From positions 259,163-323,162 of the forward strand of contig NZ_JAJQRC010000001.1 in assembly GCF_046533115.1 (NCBI RefSeq): a DNA stretch of 64,000 nucleotides, written 5' to 3'. Source of the stretch: JAIRMO01 sp046533115 (lineage in GTDB: Bacteria > Spirochaetota > Spirochaetia > Treponematales > Breznakiellaceae). Below the pieces are notes generated by a model. That model saw only the letters and a program-made list of their open reading frames with translations. It was not told where the DNA came from and searched no databases. Each line of letters begins with the position of its first letter. Within the stretch, counting starts at the first letter, position 1. Below are positions 32,802 to 42,162 of the stretch, piece after piece. Both the position numbers and the translations under genes were made by a program.

Positions 32802-34153
32802 CCCTTTTTACTGAAGTGAAAAAAAGCCATTATGAAACGCTGGGTGTCGCAAAAACCGCTGCGGATGATGAGATAAAGCGGGCGTACTTCGGCTTGGTAC
32901 GCAAATATCAGCCCGATCGTTTTCCCGAAGAATTCAAGGAAATCCGCGCCGCCTATGAAACCCTCAGCGACAAGGAGCAACGGGCTGAATACGATGCTAT
33001 CGGTGATCTGCCATCTTCCGTTGCCCCCCTTTTCTACGAGGCGCAATGGTTCGATCGCTTCGGCAAGTACAATAAAGCGGCGGAATTTTACCAAATGATA
33101 CTGAAACGTCATCCCGAACTGGACAATGTCAGGGAACAGTATGCCGAATCCCTCTCGGCGGATGACAAAACCGGTAAAGCTGCCGAAGTTTGGGAAGAAC
33201 TCTGCCGCAGGCATCCTGAGAATCCCCGTTATGCCCGGGAACTGAGCCGCAGTTATATTGACCGCGGCTGGAACAAGAAAGCCCTTGCCGAAATACGGCG
33301 CGCCCTCACGTTGGACCGTACTTCCATGGACAGCTGGTTTTTGCTTATTTCCTGTACCATCCTGGGTTTAAGAAACGATCCGAATTCTTGGAATGAACTG
33401 CAACATGTTAGCGATGAAGCTCTTGAGGCAGTCAAAGACACCAAAACCGATGAATGGAAAAAAATCATCCTTTATGCCCATGCGTTTATGAGCGGTGGCA
33501 TTGAAAAAAGTGAAATTGCCAGAGGCCATTTGCGGGAGATTATCCGCCTGATCCGTGACTGTGGTCAGAATGGGCGGGATGAAGGCCTGTATGCCTTTAA
33601 AGAAATACTGAAGCTTATTCCAAGCAACGGCCTGGCGGGTTTTTATCCTGAACTAAAGGAAATAGCCGATTTACTTTCGGATATGGATGTTGAACCAGCC
33701 TGGAGTAAGCTTGAGGTGATACGGCTGAATTTCGAAATCGAAGGCTTGGTGAAAAAAAAGTATTCTGAAATTTTCCGCGATCTTTTCAGAATATTAAATG
33801 CTGAATTTGAAGAAGATGATGACGAGCTTGAGATTATGACTATAGAGTGCATCATTCTCGAAGAAAGAAATATCTATGAGCCGCAGATTAGGCGTTTAAG
33901 ACAGGAGTTTCCCGAACTCTACGCGCTGCACTATTCTTTTTTTCAGGAAGTGCTGCGTACCCGCGATCCGGATAAGATGTTGTATCAGCGTTTAAAAAAA
34001 CATAACAAATTAAAAACTCAAGCCGGTATAAATGATGAAGATCCGGAATCTGCGCAGGAACAGCCTATCCGCCGCACCCAACCAAAAGTGGGCCGTAATG
34101 ACCCCTGCCCCTGCGGCAGCGGCAAAAAATATAAACGATGCTGCGGGGCGTGA
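32798..34153 (+). CDS. J-like protein with TPRs and C-terminal SEC-C motif
   Basis: 451 residues. The J-like domain (about 8-70) has HYETLGVAKTAADDEIKRAY and then FGLVRKYQPDRFPEEF, so the diagnostic HPD is QPD. TPR-type helices fill about 80-200 and an acidic helical middle follows. The SEC-C zinc motif closes the protein (VGRNDPCPCGSGKKYKRCCG), as in SecA tails. TTG at 32798 is preferred because GGAGG lies five bases upstream and the codon overlaps the previous stop; GTG 18 bases earlier is an alternative. SEC-C suggests contact with ribosomes or translocating chains. Confidence 0.85.
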   Translation: MTLFTEVKKSHYETLGVAKTAADDEIKRAYFGLVRKYQPDRFPEEFKEIRAAYETLSDKEQRAEYDAIGDLPSSVAPLFYEAQWFDRFGKYNKAAEFYQMILKRHPELDNVREQYAESLSADDKTGKAAEVWEELCRRHPENPRYARELSRSYIDRGWNKKALAEIRRALTLDRTSMDSWFLLISCTILGLRNDPNSWNELQHVSDEALEAVKDTKTDEWKKIILYAHAFMSGGIEKSEIARGHLREIIRLIRDCGQNGRDEGLYAFKEILKLIPSNGLAGFYPELKEIADLLSDMDVEPAWSKLEVIRLNFEIEGLVKKKYSEIFRDLFRILNAEFEEDDDELEIMTIECIILEERNIYEPQIRRLRQEFPELYALHYSFFQEVLRTRDPDKMLYQRLKKHNKLKTQAGINDEDPESAQEQPIRRTQPKVGRNDPCPCGSGKKYKRCCGA

Positions 34154-34189
34154 AGCTGCGGATCGTATCGTAAAGGACTGTTCCCCGGT

Positions 34190-34206
34190 AAAGCCTGCGG
34201 GGCTTT
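34190..34206 (+). terminator. Hairpin after the Hsp70 operon
   Basis: AAAGCC-TGCGG-GGCTTT, 36 bases past the J-like stop. Short stem, only TTTG after it, so a modest terminator. Confidence 0.4.
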
Positions 34207-34240
34207 GTTGACTAGAATCCGCACTACTGATGGATTTTTT

Positions 34241-34492
34241 TCACGCCGTCCCCGCCGCGGCGAATTTCCCGCTCTTTGCCTTTTGCTGTTCCTGCCACAT
34301 CCGGGCGTAGATTCCGTCCCCTACCGCAAGCTCATCGTGGGTTCCCTGTTCCGCCACCCGGCCTTCTTCCAGCACGATGATCCGGTCCGCGTTTTTTATT
34401 GACTGGAGCTGGTGGGTGATGACCACCAGGGTCTTGTTCGCCACCAGGCGGGACAGGGCCGCTTGAATTAAAATCTCGTTTTCCGGGTCCAT
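34241..34492 (-). pseudogene. Duplicated ABC exporter C-terminal fragment
   Basis: About 83 residues: DPENEILIQAALSRLVANKT, LVVITHQLQSIKNADRIIVL and on to the C-terminus. This is the end of an ATPase domain after the Walker B region. At the DNA level 34254-34491 matches 36715-36952 without gaps and with about 14 substitutions by eye. The canonical switch IAHRL has become ITHQL. It has no promoter or start region of its own. Confidence 0.82.
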
Positions 34493-34509
34493 GGTTTCCG
34501 GAAACTCCT

Positions 34510-36594
34510 TTAACCCCTCACCTTAAAAGGACTCACGGAATCTTCCAGGTCCCGCACCCCCGTCCTGGCGTGTTCCGCCGCCTGAACCACCAATTCCGAA
34601 TTGGCGCCCAGCGCCCCGGCGCCTTCCTCGCACCGGGATACCTTGTCGTCCACACTCCGGCTCAACTCCGTAAGGTCCCGGCACGCTTCTACCGCGCTGG
34701 CCGCGCTGTTCTTCATCGCCGCCGCCCCGCTTTCCACATCCCGCGTTATGGCGTTAAGAACGTTAATGGTCTCCAATAACTGCCGGGAGCCGCCGTCCTG
34801 TTCTCCGACAGCGTTTTTCAAATCCCCGGAGAGCTTCTCCACCTGATGAATCAGATCGATCATACCGTCAAAGGACTGCTCCACATGGGAGGAGGATTCG
34901 GCGATTTCCTTGATCCGTTTCTGTACCGATAACAACGCTTCCCCGGAACTTTTTGCCTGCTGCGCGGTGGTTTCCGCCAGTTTGCGAATCTCCTGGGCCA
35001 CCACGGCAAAGCCCTTCCCCGTTTCCCCCGCGTGGGCCGCCTCTATCGCCGCGTTCATCGAAAGCAGGTTTGTCTGCGTCGCCACATCGGAAATAACCTT
35101 GTTCATTTCCGCCAGGGCCTGGGATTCCTGTTCCACCAGCCTTGTGGCCGCCGCCGTTTCGGAAAGCCGCCGCTTTTCCTCAAGGGAAGAACGAACCAGT
35201 TCCTGAATATGGTTGTTGGTACTCACCATGTTGTTTTCTATGGAATGTATGCTCGCCGCCAATTCCTCTACCGCCGAGGAGGCCCCCCCGATTTGCCCGC
35301 TCTGTTCCCGGATCTTTCCGTCCAGGCGTTCTATTTCATCCATCACCTGGGTTACCGATGATTCGTTTCGGATGATGGACTCGTTTTCCCGGATGATATC
35401 CGTCCGTATCGATGCTACCGCATCTTTTACCGCGGAAACCGTTTCCTGTGTCACGGAAATTGACCGGGAAAGGTCGTCCGCCACGCTGCCGATTCGCCGG
35501 GAAGAGTCCTTGATCCTTTTTACGAGGGCGCTGATCCCTTCGGCAAACTGGTTAAACCCCGTGGAAAGGGCGGAAGCCTCCCGAGAGGCATAGTCCGGAG
35601 GCGCGGCGGTCAAATCTCCCCCGGCGATAACATTAAAGGAACTTACCAGATGCTTAAAGGGAGCCGTCAGGGCACGGCTGAAAATCAGGGCGGCCACACT
35701 GGCAATGAGGGCCAACATCAACACGATAAGGATCACCATCCGCAGAAGCCGGGCAGAGGCGTCACGGAGGGAAACCAAAGACCCTTCGGAAACCAGAAAC
35801 CACCTGGTTCCCGGCACCGGAGCGGAACAGACAAACATATCCCCATAAAAAGAAACCCGCACATCCGCCGATAGAATGTTATCCTTCTCAAGGGCGTATC
35901 CGGATTCCTCAAAATAATTTTTTGCCATCACATAATCCGCATGGGGGTGGACAATAAAGGTTCCCTCCCCGTCAATCAGATAGGTGTTTCCATCCTCCGT
36001 GATTTTCCGGGAACCCACAATATCCCGCAGTTTATCCAGCAGCACATCCGCGGCGGTAACTCCGATGATCTCCCCCGCGGGGTTTCTGGATGTCCGGGCA
36101 AGGCTAATGATGATGCCGCCGGTGGACGAATCAAGAAAAGGTTCGGTCATAATGGTGGTATCCGGATTTTGCAAGGCCATAATAAACCAGGGGCGTATGG
36201 TCTGATCCCAGTCGGAAGGGGGCGTCCATCCACTGCCGTCCACAAAGTAGCCGTCCGGCCGGGTCTGGGATACCAGGGTGGCAAAATACAGATCTATGGC
36301 GTCAGGATTGTCCCGTAATATGTTTGAAAAAATGTCAAACATCAGTTCGCGGCCGGGAATAGCATGGGCCGCGGCCGCGGTATGGCTGGTCATGGCAAGA
36401 GACGGAGAAAGGGCATGCTGTATATCCGCATTGAGATACCGCATGGTTATCTCCGCCGTGGAACGGAGATTCTCCTCGGTAATTCTGTTGATATTGGACA
36501 TAAAAACGGCTGAAAGAACAATGGAGATAAGAATCACCGGAATCAAACACAATACCAAGATCTGAAAAGCCAGGGATGCGTGTTTCTTTGTCAT
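34510..36594 (-). CDS. Methyl-accepting chemotaxis protein
   Basis: 694 residues. Transmembrane helix at about 8-32, periplasmic dCache-like sensor (DIYFATLVSQTRPDGYFVDG, RPWFIMALQNPDTTIMTEPF), a second membrane helix near 290-310, HAMP, then the signalling hairpin with TNLLSMNAAIEAAHAGETGK and GFAVVAQEIRKLAE. AAGGAG lies 9 bases before the ATG at 36594. It signals through CheA/CheW to the flagellar motor. The gene sits between two direct copies of an ABC gene end, so it may be a relatively recent arrival. Confidence 0.95.
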   Translation of the reverse strand: MTKKHASLAFQILVLCLIPVILISIVLSAVFMSNINRITEENLRSTAEITMRYLNADIQHALSPSLAMTSHTAAAAHAIPGRELMFDIFSNILRDNPDAIDLYFATLVSQTRPDGYFVDGSGWTPPSDWDQTIRPWFIMALQNPDTTIMTEPFLDSSTGGIIISLARTSRNPAGEIIGVTAADVLLDKLRDIVGSRKITEDGNTYLIDGEGTFIVHPHADYVMAKNYFEESGYALEKDNILSADVRVSFYGDMFVCSAPVPGTRWFLVSEGSLVSLRDASARLLRMVILIVLMLALIASVAALIFSRALTAPFKHLVSSFNVIAGGDLTAAPPDYASREASALSTGFNQFAEGISALVKRIKDSSRRIGSVADDLSRSISVTQETVSAVKDAVASIRTDIIRENESIIRNESSVTQVMDEIERLDGKIREQSGQIGGASSAVEELAASIHSIENNMVSTNNHIQELVRSSLEEKRRLSETAAATRLVEQESQALAEMNKVISDVATQTNLLSMNAAIEAAHAGETGKGFAVVAQEIRKLAETTAQQAKSSGEALLSVQKRIKEIAESSSHVEQSFDGMIDLIHQVEKLSGDLKNAVGEQDGGSRQLLETINVLNAITRDVESGAAAMKNSAASAVEACRDLTELSRSVDDKVSRCEEGAGALGANSELVVQAAEHARTGVRDLEDSVSPFKVRG

Positions 36595-36698
36595 GGACAG
36601 CTCTCCTTTGCAACAATGACTGAAACCATCATAACAGGAAAGGAGAAAATGTACCAGACAGAACAAAAGTATGTATATCGGCCTTTGCCGTCATGCGT

Positions 36699-38103
36699 TC
36701 AAGAAAAAGGCATTGCCGCGGCGAATTTCCCGCTCTTTGCCTTTTGTTGTTCCTGCCACATCCGGGCGTAGATTCCGTCCCCCGCCGCAAGTTCGTCGTG
36801 GGCGCCCTGTTCCGCCACCCGGCCTTCTTCCAGCACGATGATCCGGTCCGCGTTTTTTACCGACTGGAGCCGGTGGGCGATGACCACCAGGGTTTTGTTC
36901 GCCACCAGGCGGGACAGGGCCGCCTGAATTAAAATCTCATTTTCCGGGTCCAGGCTGGCGGTGGCCTCGTCCAGTAAGATGACGGGAGCGTCTTTCAAAA
37001 TGGCCCGGGCGATGGACACCGCTGTTTCTCGCCCCCGGAAAGGGTGCTGCCCCCCTCCCCCACTACGGTGTCGTAACCCCCGGGGAGGCGGCTGATAAAG
37101 TTGTGGCAGTGGGCGGCTTTGGCGGCGGCTTCAATTTCTTCCCGGCTGGCTTCCGGGCGGCCCAGGGCGATATTGGCGGTAATCGTATCGTGGAAAAGGT
37201 ACACGTCCTGAAATACCACGGATATTTGGGAGAGGAGCCCTTCGCCGGTCATGTCTTTGATGGGGACGCCGCCTATGGAAATGGTTCCGCTGTCCGTGTC
37301 CCAGAAGCGGGCGATAAGCCGTGTCATGGTGGACTTGCCTGAACCAGACGGACCCACCAGAACGGTCATGCCGCCCGGCTTCATCTCGCAGGAAACATCG
37401 AACAGAACCTGCTTTTGGTTGTAGACAAAATTCACCCGGTCAAAATGGATCGTGTAATCGTTGTTGGAGCGGGGGTCGCCGGTTCGCTCAGGGGCTTTTC
37501 GTCCATCACTTCCTGAATACGCCGGGCGGAAACGGTTATGTAGAGCATCTCGCTGATAAAAACAAAGGCCATGAGCAGGGGATCGCAGATCCGCATACAC
37601 ACCACGAGGAACATGATGAGGACTTCCGCGGAAAGGTTCTGTCCGGGAACTTGCCCTAAAAGAAACCAGGTTCCCAGGACCATCACCGCGGGCAGGGCGG
37701 CGTGGAGTATGGCCCCGGCCAGCCCCGCAACGGGCCCGATCAGGGCTTCCTGCCGTATGCTTATCCGCTTTAAGTTGTCCGCCGCCTCCCGGAAGTTTTG
37801 AAACTTGCCGCCCCCCATGTTAAAAGCCTTAATCGGCTTGATACCCCCTATGTACTCCAGCATCTGGGAGTTGGCCTCGTTGATCGCCGCGTGGTGTTTT
37901 TTCCCGATGTGGTTTATCGCGTACCAGCCCAGCAGGGTCAGGGGCACCGAGATCAGCACCACCGCGGCGATGATCAGGGCAAGCCGCCAGTCGATAAAGC
38001 AGAGGGCCCCGATACCGATGAGCGGATTACCGTATCGGCCGGCAGTGAAGGTCTTCGGGGTGTTTTTGGGGAGGACCCCGGTGGAGGAGCCGAAATCCAC
38101 CAT
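36699..38103 (-). pseudogene. ABC exporter (transmembrane + ATPase) broken by frameshifts
   Basis: Three overlapping frames on minus make up one type-I exporter. 38103-37432 holds transmembrane helices (LIGIGALCFIDWRLALIIAA) and the coupling region. 37600-36995 holds Walker A GPSGSGKST, Q-loop and signature LSGGEKQR. 37019-36699 holds Walker B (VILLDEATASLD) and the switch His. Shifts fall near 37480 and near 37018, where SGGEKQR should continue VSIARA. The first helices are missing beyond 38110. It is unlikely to yield a working transporter unless the shifts are sequencing errors. Confidence 0.85.
36715..36952 (-). repeat. Direct repeat, copy 2 of ABC gene end
   Basis: 238 bases, partner of 34254-34491 at a constant offset of 2461 bases. 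The pair brackets the chemoreceptor gene. Confidence 0.85.
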
Positions 38104-38191
38104 GGCGTAGAAGGGCTGGTAGTTGTAGTTTGCTGTCCTCGCTTAAGAGGCGCATACCCGATACTTCTACTATTTTGATTATCCGGTTTGA

Positions 38192-38932
38192 CTATCTGAG
38201 GTAAGCCAACTCCTGTACATTATCGGCGGCGGGAACGATAAGTTCTCCTCTGGCCTCCCGTTCCCGTGCTTCCTGTATCATCTTTGCTGTCGTGGTACAA
38301 CCGAAACGGCTGACCCCTACGGCCCGGACCGCCAAGGCATCGTCAAGCTGCCGGACCCCGCCGGCGGCCTTTACCTGCATACCGGGCGGGGTATGGGCCC
38401 GCATGATCCTAAGGTCGGCGATCCTCGCCCCATAGGGGGCGTAACCCGTGGCAGTCTTGGTAAAATCCACTTTGGCGGCCACCGCAAGTTCGCAGGCTTT
38501 CTTTATCTGCTCCGCTGTAAGATAGGCGTTTTCAAAGATAACCTTTACCAGGGCCCCGGCCCGGTGGGCTTCCGCGCTGACCGCCTGAATATCATCCTGC
38601 ACCAGATTATAATCACCGGAAAGGAAGCGGCCTATATTCATCACCATATCTACCTCGCCGCAGCCCTGTTCGATGGCCCGCCTGGTTTCCAGAACCTTTA
38701 TTTCCGTCAGGCTGCTCCCATGGGGAAAGCCGATGACGGTGGTGGTAATTATCCCCGAATCCTTCAGGGTACCATAGGCCAGGGAGACATCACAGGGTTT
38801 TACACATACGGTGATGCACTTATATTCCATCGCGAGATGGCAGCCCGCCTCTACTTCCTGCCGGGTAAATTTCGGGTTGAGTAAGGAATGGTCGATCATC
38901 TTTGCAATGTCCAAAGCGGTAATGGTATTCAT
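38192..38932 (-). CDS. deoC: Deoxyribose-phosphate aldolase
   Basis: 246 residues, class I aldolase. MIDHSLLNP, VIGFPHGSS, EVDMVMNIGRFLSGDY, KVIFENAYLT, the Schiff-base Lys in DFTKTATGYAPYGA and KAAGGVR are all recognisable. It splits deoxyribose-5-phosphate. The start ATG overlaps the oxidoreductase stop (ATGA), so the two are coupled. DeoC next to a dehydrogenase suggests sugar catabolism. Confidence 0.93.
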   Translation of the reverse strand: MNTITALDIAKMIDHSLLNPKFTRQEVEAGCHLAMEYKCITVCVKPCDVSLAYGTLKDSGIITTTVIGFPHGSSLTEIKVLETRRAIEQGCGEVDMVMNIGRFLSGDYNLVQDDIQAVSAEAHRAGALVKVIFENAYLTAEQIKKACELAVAAKVDFTKTATGYAPYGARIADLRIMRAHTPPGMQVKAAGGVRQLDDALAVRAVGVSRFGCTTTAKMIQEAREREARGELIVPAADNVQELAYLR

Positions 38933-39915
38933 GGCGACTCCTGGGTAATATTTTCAAGAATATCGATAAGGGTGCTTATCTCGTCCCGGCGGTACAAGGT
39001 TTTATCCCCCATCCGGATGCGGTTCAGAAACAGACCCAACTCCTCATAGAAGATACCTGTGGGGGGAAGGTTGATCCCCGTGGAAACCTTGATCTTCTCC
39101 TCAATGTCGAATTCCTCTGGCGGACCCTCATCCTTATATGCGATAAGCTTATTACCATCGTATATTACCAGGGCCTTTTCAAAATACACCCGCCAGGAAG
39201 CGGTAAAGGGTATATCTGCATTGTACCAGGCCGCCTCAGCACAGACATTGAGGCCTTGATAACGGTAAAGGAAACGGTAATATTCCCGGTAGCCGATCCC
39301 CTCACGGCCGCCGGAAAAGACCTCGCAGCTTTCCGGCTTTCCAAAGAGGCTTATGATGAGGTCCAAATCGTGGATGTGGAGATCAAAGGGGAGGAGGCCA
39401 CTTTTTTTCTTGTCGAAGATCCAGCCGCCGGCGGCCCATTGGGGACAGGCAGAGAGACGCAGGAAAACCGCGTCCAGGGCCTTGCCAAAACGGCAGTCCT
39501 CCACCATGGCATGAAGCACCTGGGAAGCGGGCTGAAACTGTACCACATGGCCCACAAAAAGAGGTACCCCCTTCTGTTCCGCCAGGCCGTACATCTCCCG
39601 GACATGGGCGCCGCTAAAGGCCAGGGGCTTTTCACAGATCACCGGGAGGCCCCGTCCCAGGGCCTCCATGACGCAGTCCCGGTGAAGAAAGGAGGGAACA
39701 CAGATGTCCACCACATCGACGGTCTCGGCCTTGAGCAGAGACTCCAGATCTTCATAACAGGGGATACCCTTGGCCTTCGCCCGATCCCGTCCTGCTTCCG
39801 AGGGATCGCAGATCGCCGCCACTTCGCAGTCCTCCAGGTGTTGATAGGTAGCAAGATGTACCTGCCCTATGCCGCCCAGACCGACCAATCCAATCTTAAG
39901 TATTCCGGTCTTCAT
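38929..39915 (-). CDS. Gfo/Idh/MocA-family oxidoreductase
   Basis: 328 residues. N-terminal Rossmann fold (KIGLVGLGGIGQVHLATYQHL), then VDVVDICVPSFLHRD, the conserved Lys in CEKPLA, and a C-terminal beta sheet domain with the family H-D-L motif (DLHIHDLDLIISLFG). It is an NAD(P)-dependent sugar or inositol dehydrogenase; the substrate is not readable. The ATG at 39915 fits the Rossmann start; the open frame extends 22 codons further. It overlaps deoC. Confidence 0.9.
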   Translation of the reverse strand: MKTGILKIGLVGLGGIGQVHLATYQHLEDCEVAAICDPSEAGRDRAKAKGIPCYEDLESLLKAETVDVVDICVPSFLHRDCVMEALGRGLPVICEKPLAFSGAHVREMYGLAEQKGVPLFVGHVVQFQPASQVLHAMVEDCRFGKALDAVFLRLSACPQWAAGGWIFDKKKSGLLPFDLHIHDLDLIISLFGKPESCEVFSGGREGIGYREYYRFLYRYQGLNVCAEAAWYNADIPFTASWRVYFEKALVIYDGNKLIAYKDEGPPEEFDIEEKIKVSTGINLPPTGIFYEELGLFLNRIRMGDKTLYRRDEISTLIDILENITQESP

Positions 39916-40137
39916 CAGGATAACTGCAGAGACCAGTGGTTCTGGCGATTTTGGCTGAACGGGGACTTTCAGGCAAACCATTCAGGAGCCATTCCTGGGC
40001 TATGGTGTCCGCTTTCTTCTCATCATTGGTTCCGGTATACCGGGTTTTGATAATTTTTTGGATAATAGCATCCATATGGTAGGGTAACATTATCTATGTC
40101 CATCTAACTCCTTATACCTCAAGGAATTAGCCTGCAT

Positions 40138-40219
40138 TGGGGAGTGGAGGATTCGAACCTTCGAAGGCTGAGCCAACAGATTTACAGTCTGCCCCATTTG
40201 ACCACTCTGGAAACTCCCC
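40138..40219 (-). tRNA. tRNA-Tyr (anticodon GTA)
   Basis: Acceptor GGGGAGT/ACTCCCC, anticodon stem GCAGA/TCTGT around CTGTAAA (anticodon GTA), long class II variable arm, and T loop TTCGAAT. There is one A-C mismatch in the T stem. CCA is not encoded. Confidence 0.93.
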
Positions 40220-40251
40220 CAATTATAAACAATACGCCGTCCACTTAAACT

Positions 40252-40325
40252 AGCCATCTCCCGGAGTTGAACCGGGGACCTCGAGATTACAAGTCACGCG
40301 CTCTAGCCGGCTGAGCTAAGATGGC
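40252..40325 (-). tRNA. tRNA-Thr (anticodon TGT)
   Basis: Acceptor GCCATCT/AGATGGC, D arm TAGCTCAGCCGGCTAGAGC, anticodon loop CTTGTAA with TGT, and T arm CCCGGTTCAACTCCGGG. One T-T mismatch in the anticodon stem. It lies 32 bases upstream of tRNA-Tyr in one transcript. Confidence 0.93.
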
Positions 40326-40380
40326 GTAAGTTCTTATATATGGGAGATATCCATGGATATATACCCATATAATGCTTTTA

Positions 40381-40409
40381 TAAATACACTAAAAAATACC
40401 TAATGTCAA
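40381..40409 (-). promoter_or_regulatory. Promoter of tRNA-Thr-Tyr
   Basis: On minus, TTGACA (complement of 40404-40409) and TATTTA (complement of 40381-40386) with a 17-base spacer, about 55 bases before the tRNA-Thr 5' end. Confidence 0.6.
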
Positions 40410-40429
40410 GGGAAAAAGGTGTTTTTTTG

Positions 40430-40798
40430 TCATGCCCGGTCCGGTCTAAGGATTTCGGCGCCGTTTCGGTATACGTGGCAAGGCCGGGCGGCCGGGGACA
40501 AATAACCATGGATAAGGACCCGGATAGTCCGTTCCAATCCCCCCCGGACAACTGCCTCCTGGAGGGCAAAAAGGGCTAAGTCCGCGGCCCGGCCGGAAAA
40601 ACGGAGGGCGGCAGCGGGGTTTTTCGCGTCGATATCCCCGGTGACGGAAAAGATAACCGATACAATATCCGCTTCCCCCAGGTTATTTTTTGACAATAAC
40701 TCATCATAAAGAGCCGAAACCTGCCGGATGATATCATCTTCCTCATTTTTACATTGGGTCGCCCCCCGAAGGGCAAAAAGCCGCCTTTCTCCCGTCAT
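40430..40798 (-). CDS. aroH: Chorismate mutase, AroH class
   Basis: 122 residues. RLFALRGATQCKNEEDDIIRQV, LGEADIVSVIFSVTGDIDAK, P-A-A-A-L-R, IRVLIHGY and the CHVYRNGAEILRPD end match the trimeric Bacillus-type enzyme. The catalytic Arg of RGAT and a later Arg are present. It converts chorismate to prephenate. The start overlaps the upstream membrane-protein stop. Confidence 0.93.
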   Translation of the reverse strand: MTGERRLFALRGATQCKNEEDDIIRQVSALYDELLSKNNLGEADIVSVIFSVTGDIDAKNPAAALRFSGRAADLALFALQEAVVRGGLERTIRVLIHGYLSPAARPCHVYRNGAEILRPDRA

Positions 40799-41148
40799 AT
40801 ACCGTTACCCCCGGAAATTACCACAATAAAGGTCGCCAATGCGGCTATGACCGCGCCAAAGGCTCCCATGCCAATATACCCCCCTATCCCCCAGAAAAAC
40901 CGGTAATTTCTCCGGCGAAAAATAAACCAGAGGTCTAAGAGGATGCCGTAAATCGAACCTACCGCGAGAGAAAAACCCATTATTATGGCCAAACGGAGCA
41001 TTATATACTGGGTAGTATCCATAAACCCCTGAATTGTCCCTATCCCGTATAAAAATACCGTAAAAATACACATGGTAAAAAAAAAGAAAACCGTCCGTTT
41101 GACCAAAATCGCGAGGATAGGTTTCTTTTTGGGTCGGGAAATACCCAT
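40795..41148 (-). CDS. Small membrane protein, unknown function
   Basis: 117 residues with three clear hydrophobic helices (ILVKRTVFFFFTMCIFTVFLY, YIMLRLAIIMGFSLAVGSIY, MGAFGAVIAALATFIVVI) and a basic N-terminus. No family is recognised. The ATG at 41148 is chosen over one 39 bases earlier because the basic MGISRPKKK N-terminus suits a membrane protein. It overlaps aroH by four bases. Confidence 0.7.
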   Translation of the reverse strand: MGISRPKKKPILAILVKRTVFFFFTMCIFTVFLYGIGTIQGFMDTTQYIMLRLAIIMGFSLAVGSIYGILLDLWFIFRRRNYRFFWGIGGYIGMGAFGAVIAALATFIVVISGGNGI

Positions 41149-41302
41149 CCCCAAACTCCTTTTTTCCAAAGCCTTTCCCAAAACCAACCGGATATTGGGG
41201 AAAGGCTCCGATTACTCCAGAAAATATTCCTGGGTTGTTGTTTTTAATATCATTTTAGCGTATCATATTATATATTATACCGAAAGGTTCCAGGAAAAGA
41301 CC

Positions 41303-42097
41303 ATGAAAAAATTATTGATAGTGCTGTTTTTTATTATTATCCTGGGGGCAGGAGCGTTCTTTTTGGGCTGGGCCCAATTAACAGTCCCGCCGGGTACTTA
41401 TGGGGTAATGCGTTCCAAAACCCATGGGGTAGATTCGGAATTGATTCAAGAGGGTAAATTCCGCTGGGTCTGGTATAAATTAATACCGACCAATGTAGTT
41501 ATCAGTAATTATTCCCTTAAACAGATCAATGTTTCCATTCAGTTTGAAGGGACGCTGCCATCGGCCTCAACCTATACGTCCCTATCGGGCCTTACGGCGG
41601 ATTTTTCCTACCAATTGAGCGGTTCCCTTTCCTGTACCCTTAAGCCCGATGCCCTTCCCTCCCTCATAGCCGCTAAAAATATTACGGACGAAGACGATTT
41701 ACGGGCCTATGAAAATAGCGTTGCGGAAGAATTGAAGAATTTTGTTATACAACGGCTCAGTTCCTATGCGAAAGAGGAAGAAAAGGTTGAGGAACTTTTG
41801 GGATTTGAATCCACGGACCGCCTGAAAAAAGATATAGCCGAGGCTTTTCCGGATTTGGATAATCTGTCCTGCTCCATTTATGCGGTCCATTTGCCGGATA
41901 TAACCCTCTATCGTTCTATCCAGGCCTTGTCAAAGGATTACCTGGAACGGCAGCGTTATCTTCTACAGCCGGAAATAAACGTCCTGGCGGATAAGCACCT
42001 TGATTCCCTCCTGCGGTTCGACGAACTGACCAGGTACGGTGAATTACTCACCAAATATCCGGTATTACTGCAGTACCTCGCCATTGAAAACGACTAA
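41303..42097 (+). CDS. Membrane-anchored protein, Band 7-like at most
   Basis: 264 residues with an N-terminal membrane anchor (LLIVLFFIIILGAGAFFLGW), then VPPGTYGVMRSKTHGVDSEL, which weakly resembles the start of SPFH/Band 7 domains, and a long helical second half (AYENSVAEELKNFVIQRLSS, YLERQRYLLQPEIN). AGGA precedes the ATG at 41303; the longer frame to 41072 overlaps the divergent gene and is not supported. Function unknown. Confidence 0.72.
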   Translation: MKKLLIVLFFIIILGAGAFFLGWAQLTVPPGTYGVMRSKTHGVDSELIQEGKFRWVWYKLIPTNVVISNYSLKQINVSIQFEGTLPSASTYTSLSGLTADFSYQLSGSLSCTLKPDALPSLIAAKNITDEDDLRAYENSVAEELKNFVIQRLSSYAKEEEKVEELLGFESTDRLKKDIAEAFPDLDNLSCSIYAVHLPDITLYRSIQALSKDYLERQRYLLQPEINVLADKHLDSLLRFDELTRYGELLTKYPVLLQYLAIEND

Positions 42098-42162
42098 GGT
42101 GGTATCCCGCAAAATCACCAGTATCCCCCCCTGTGGAGGAGAAAATCGCCGGGGAGATACTG

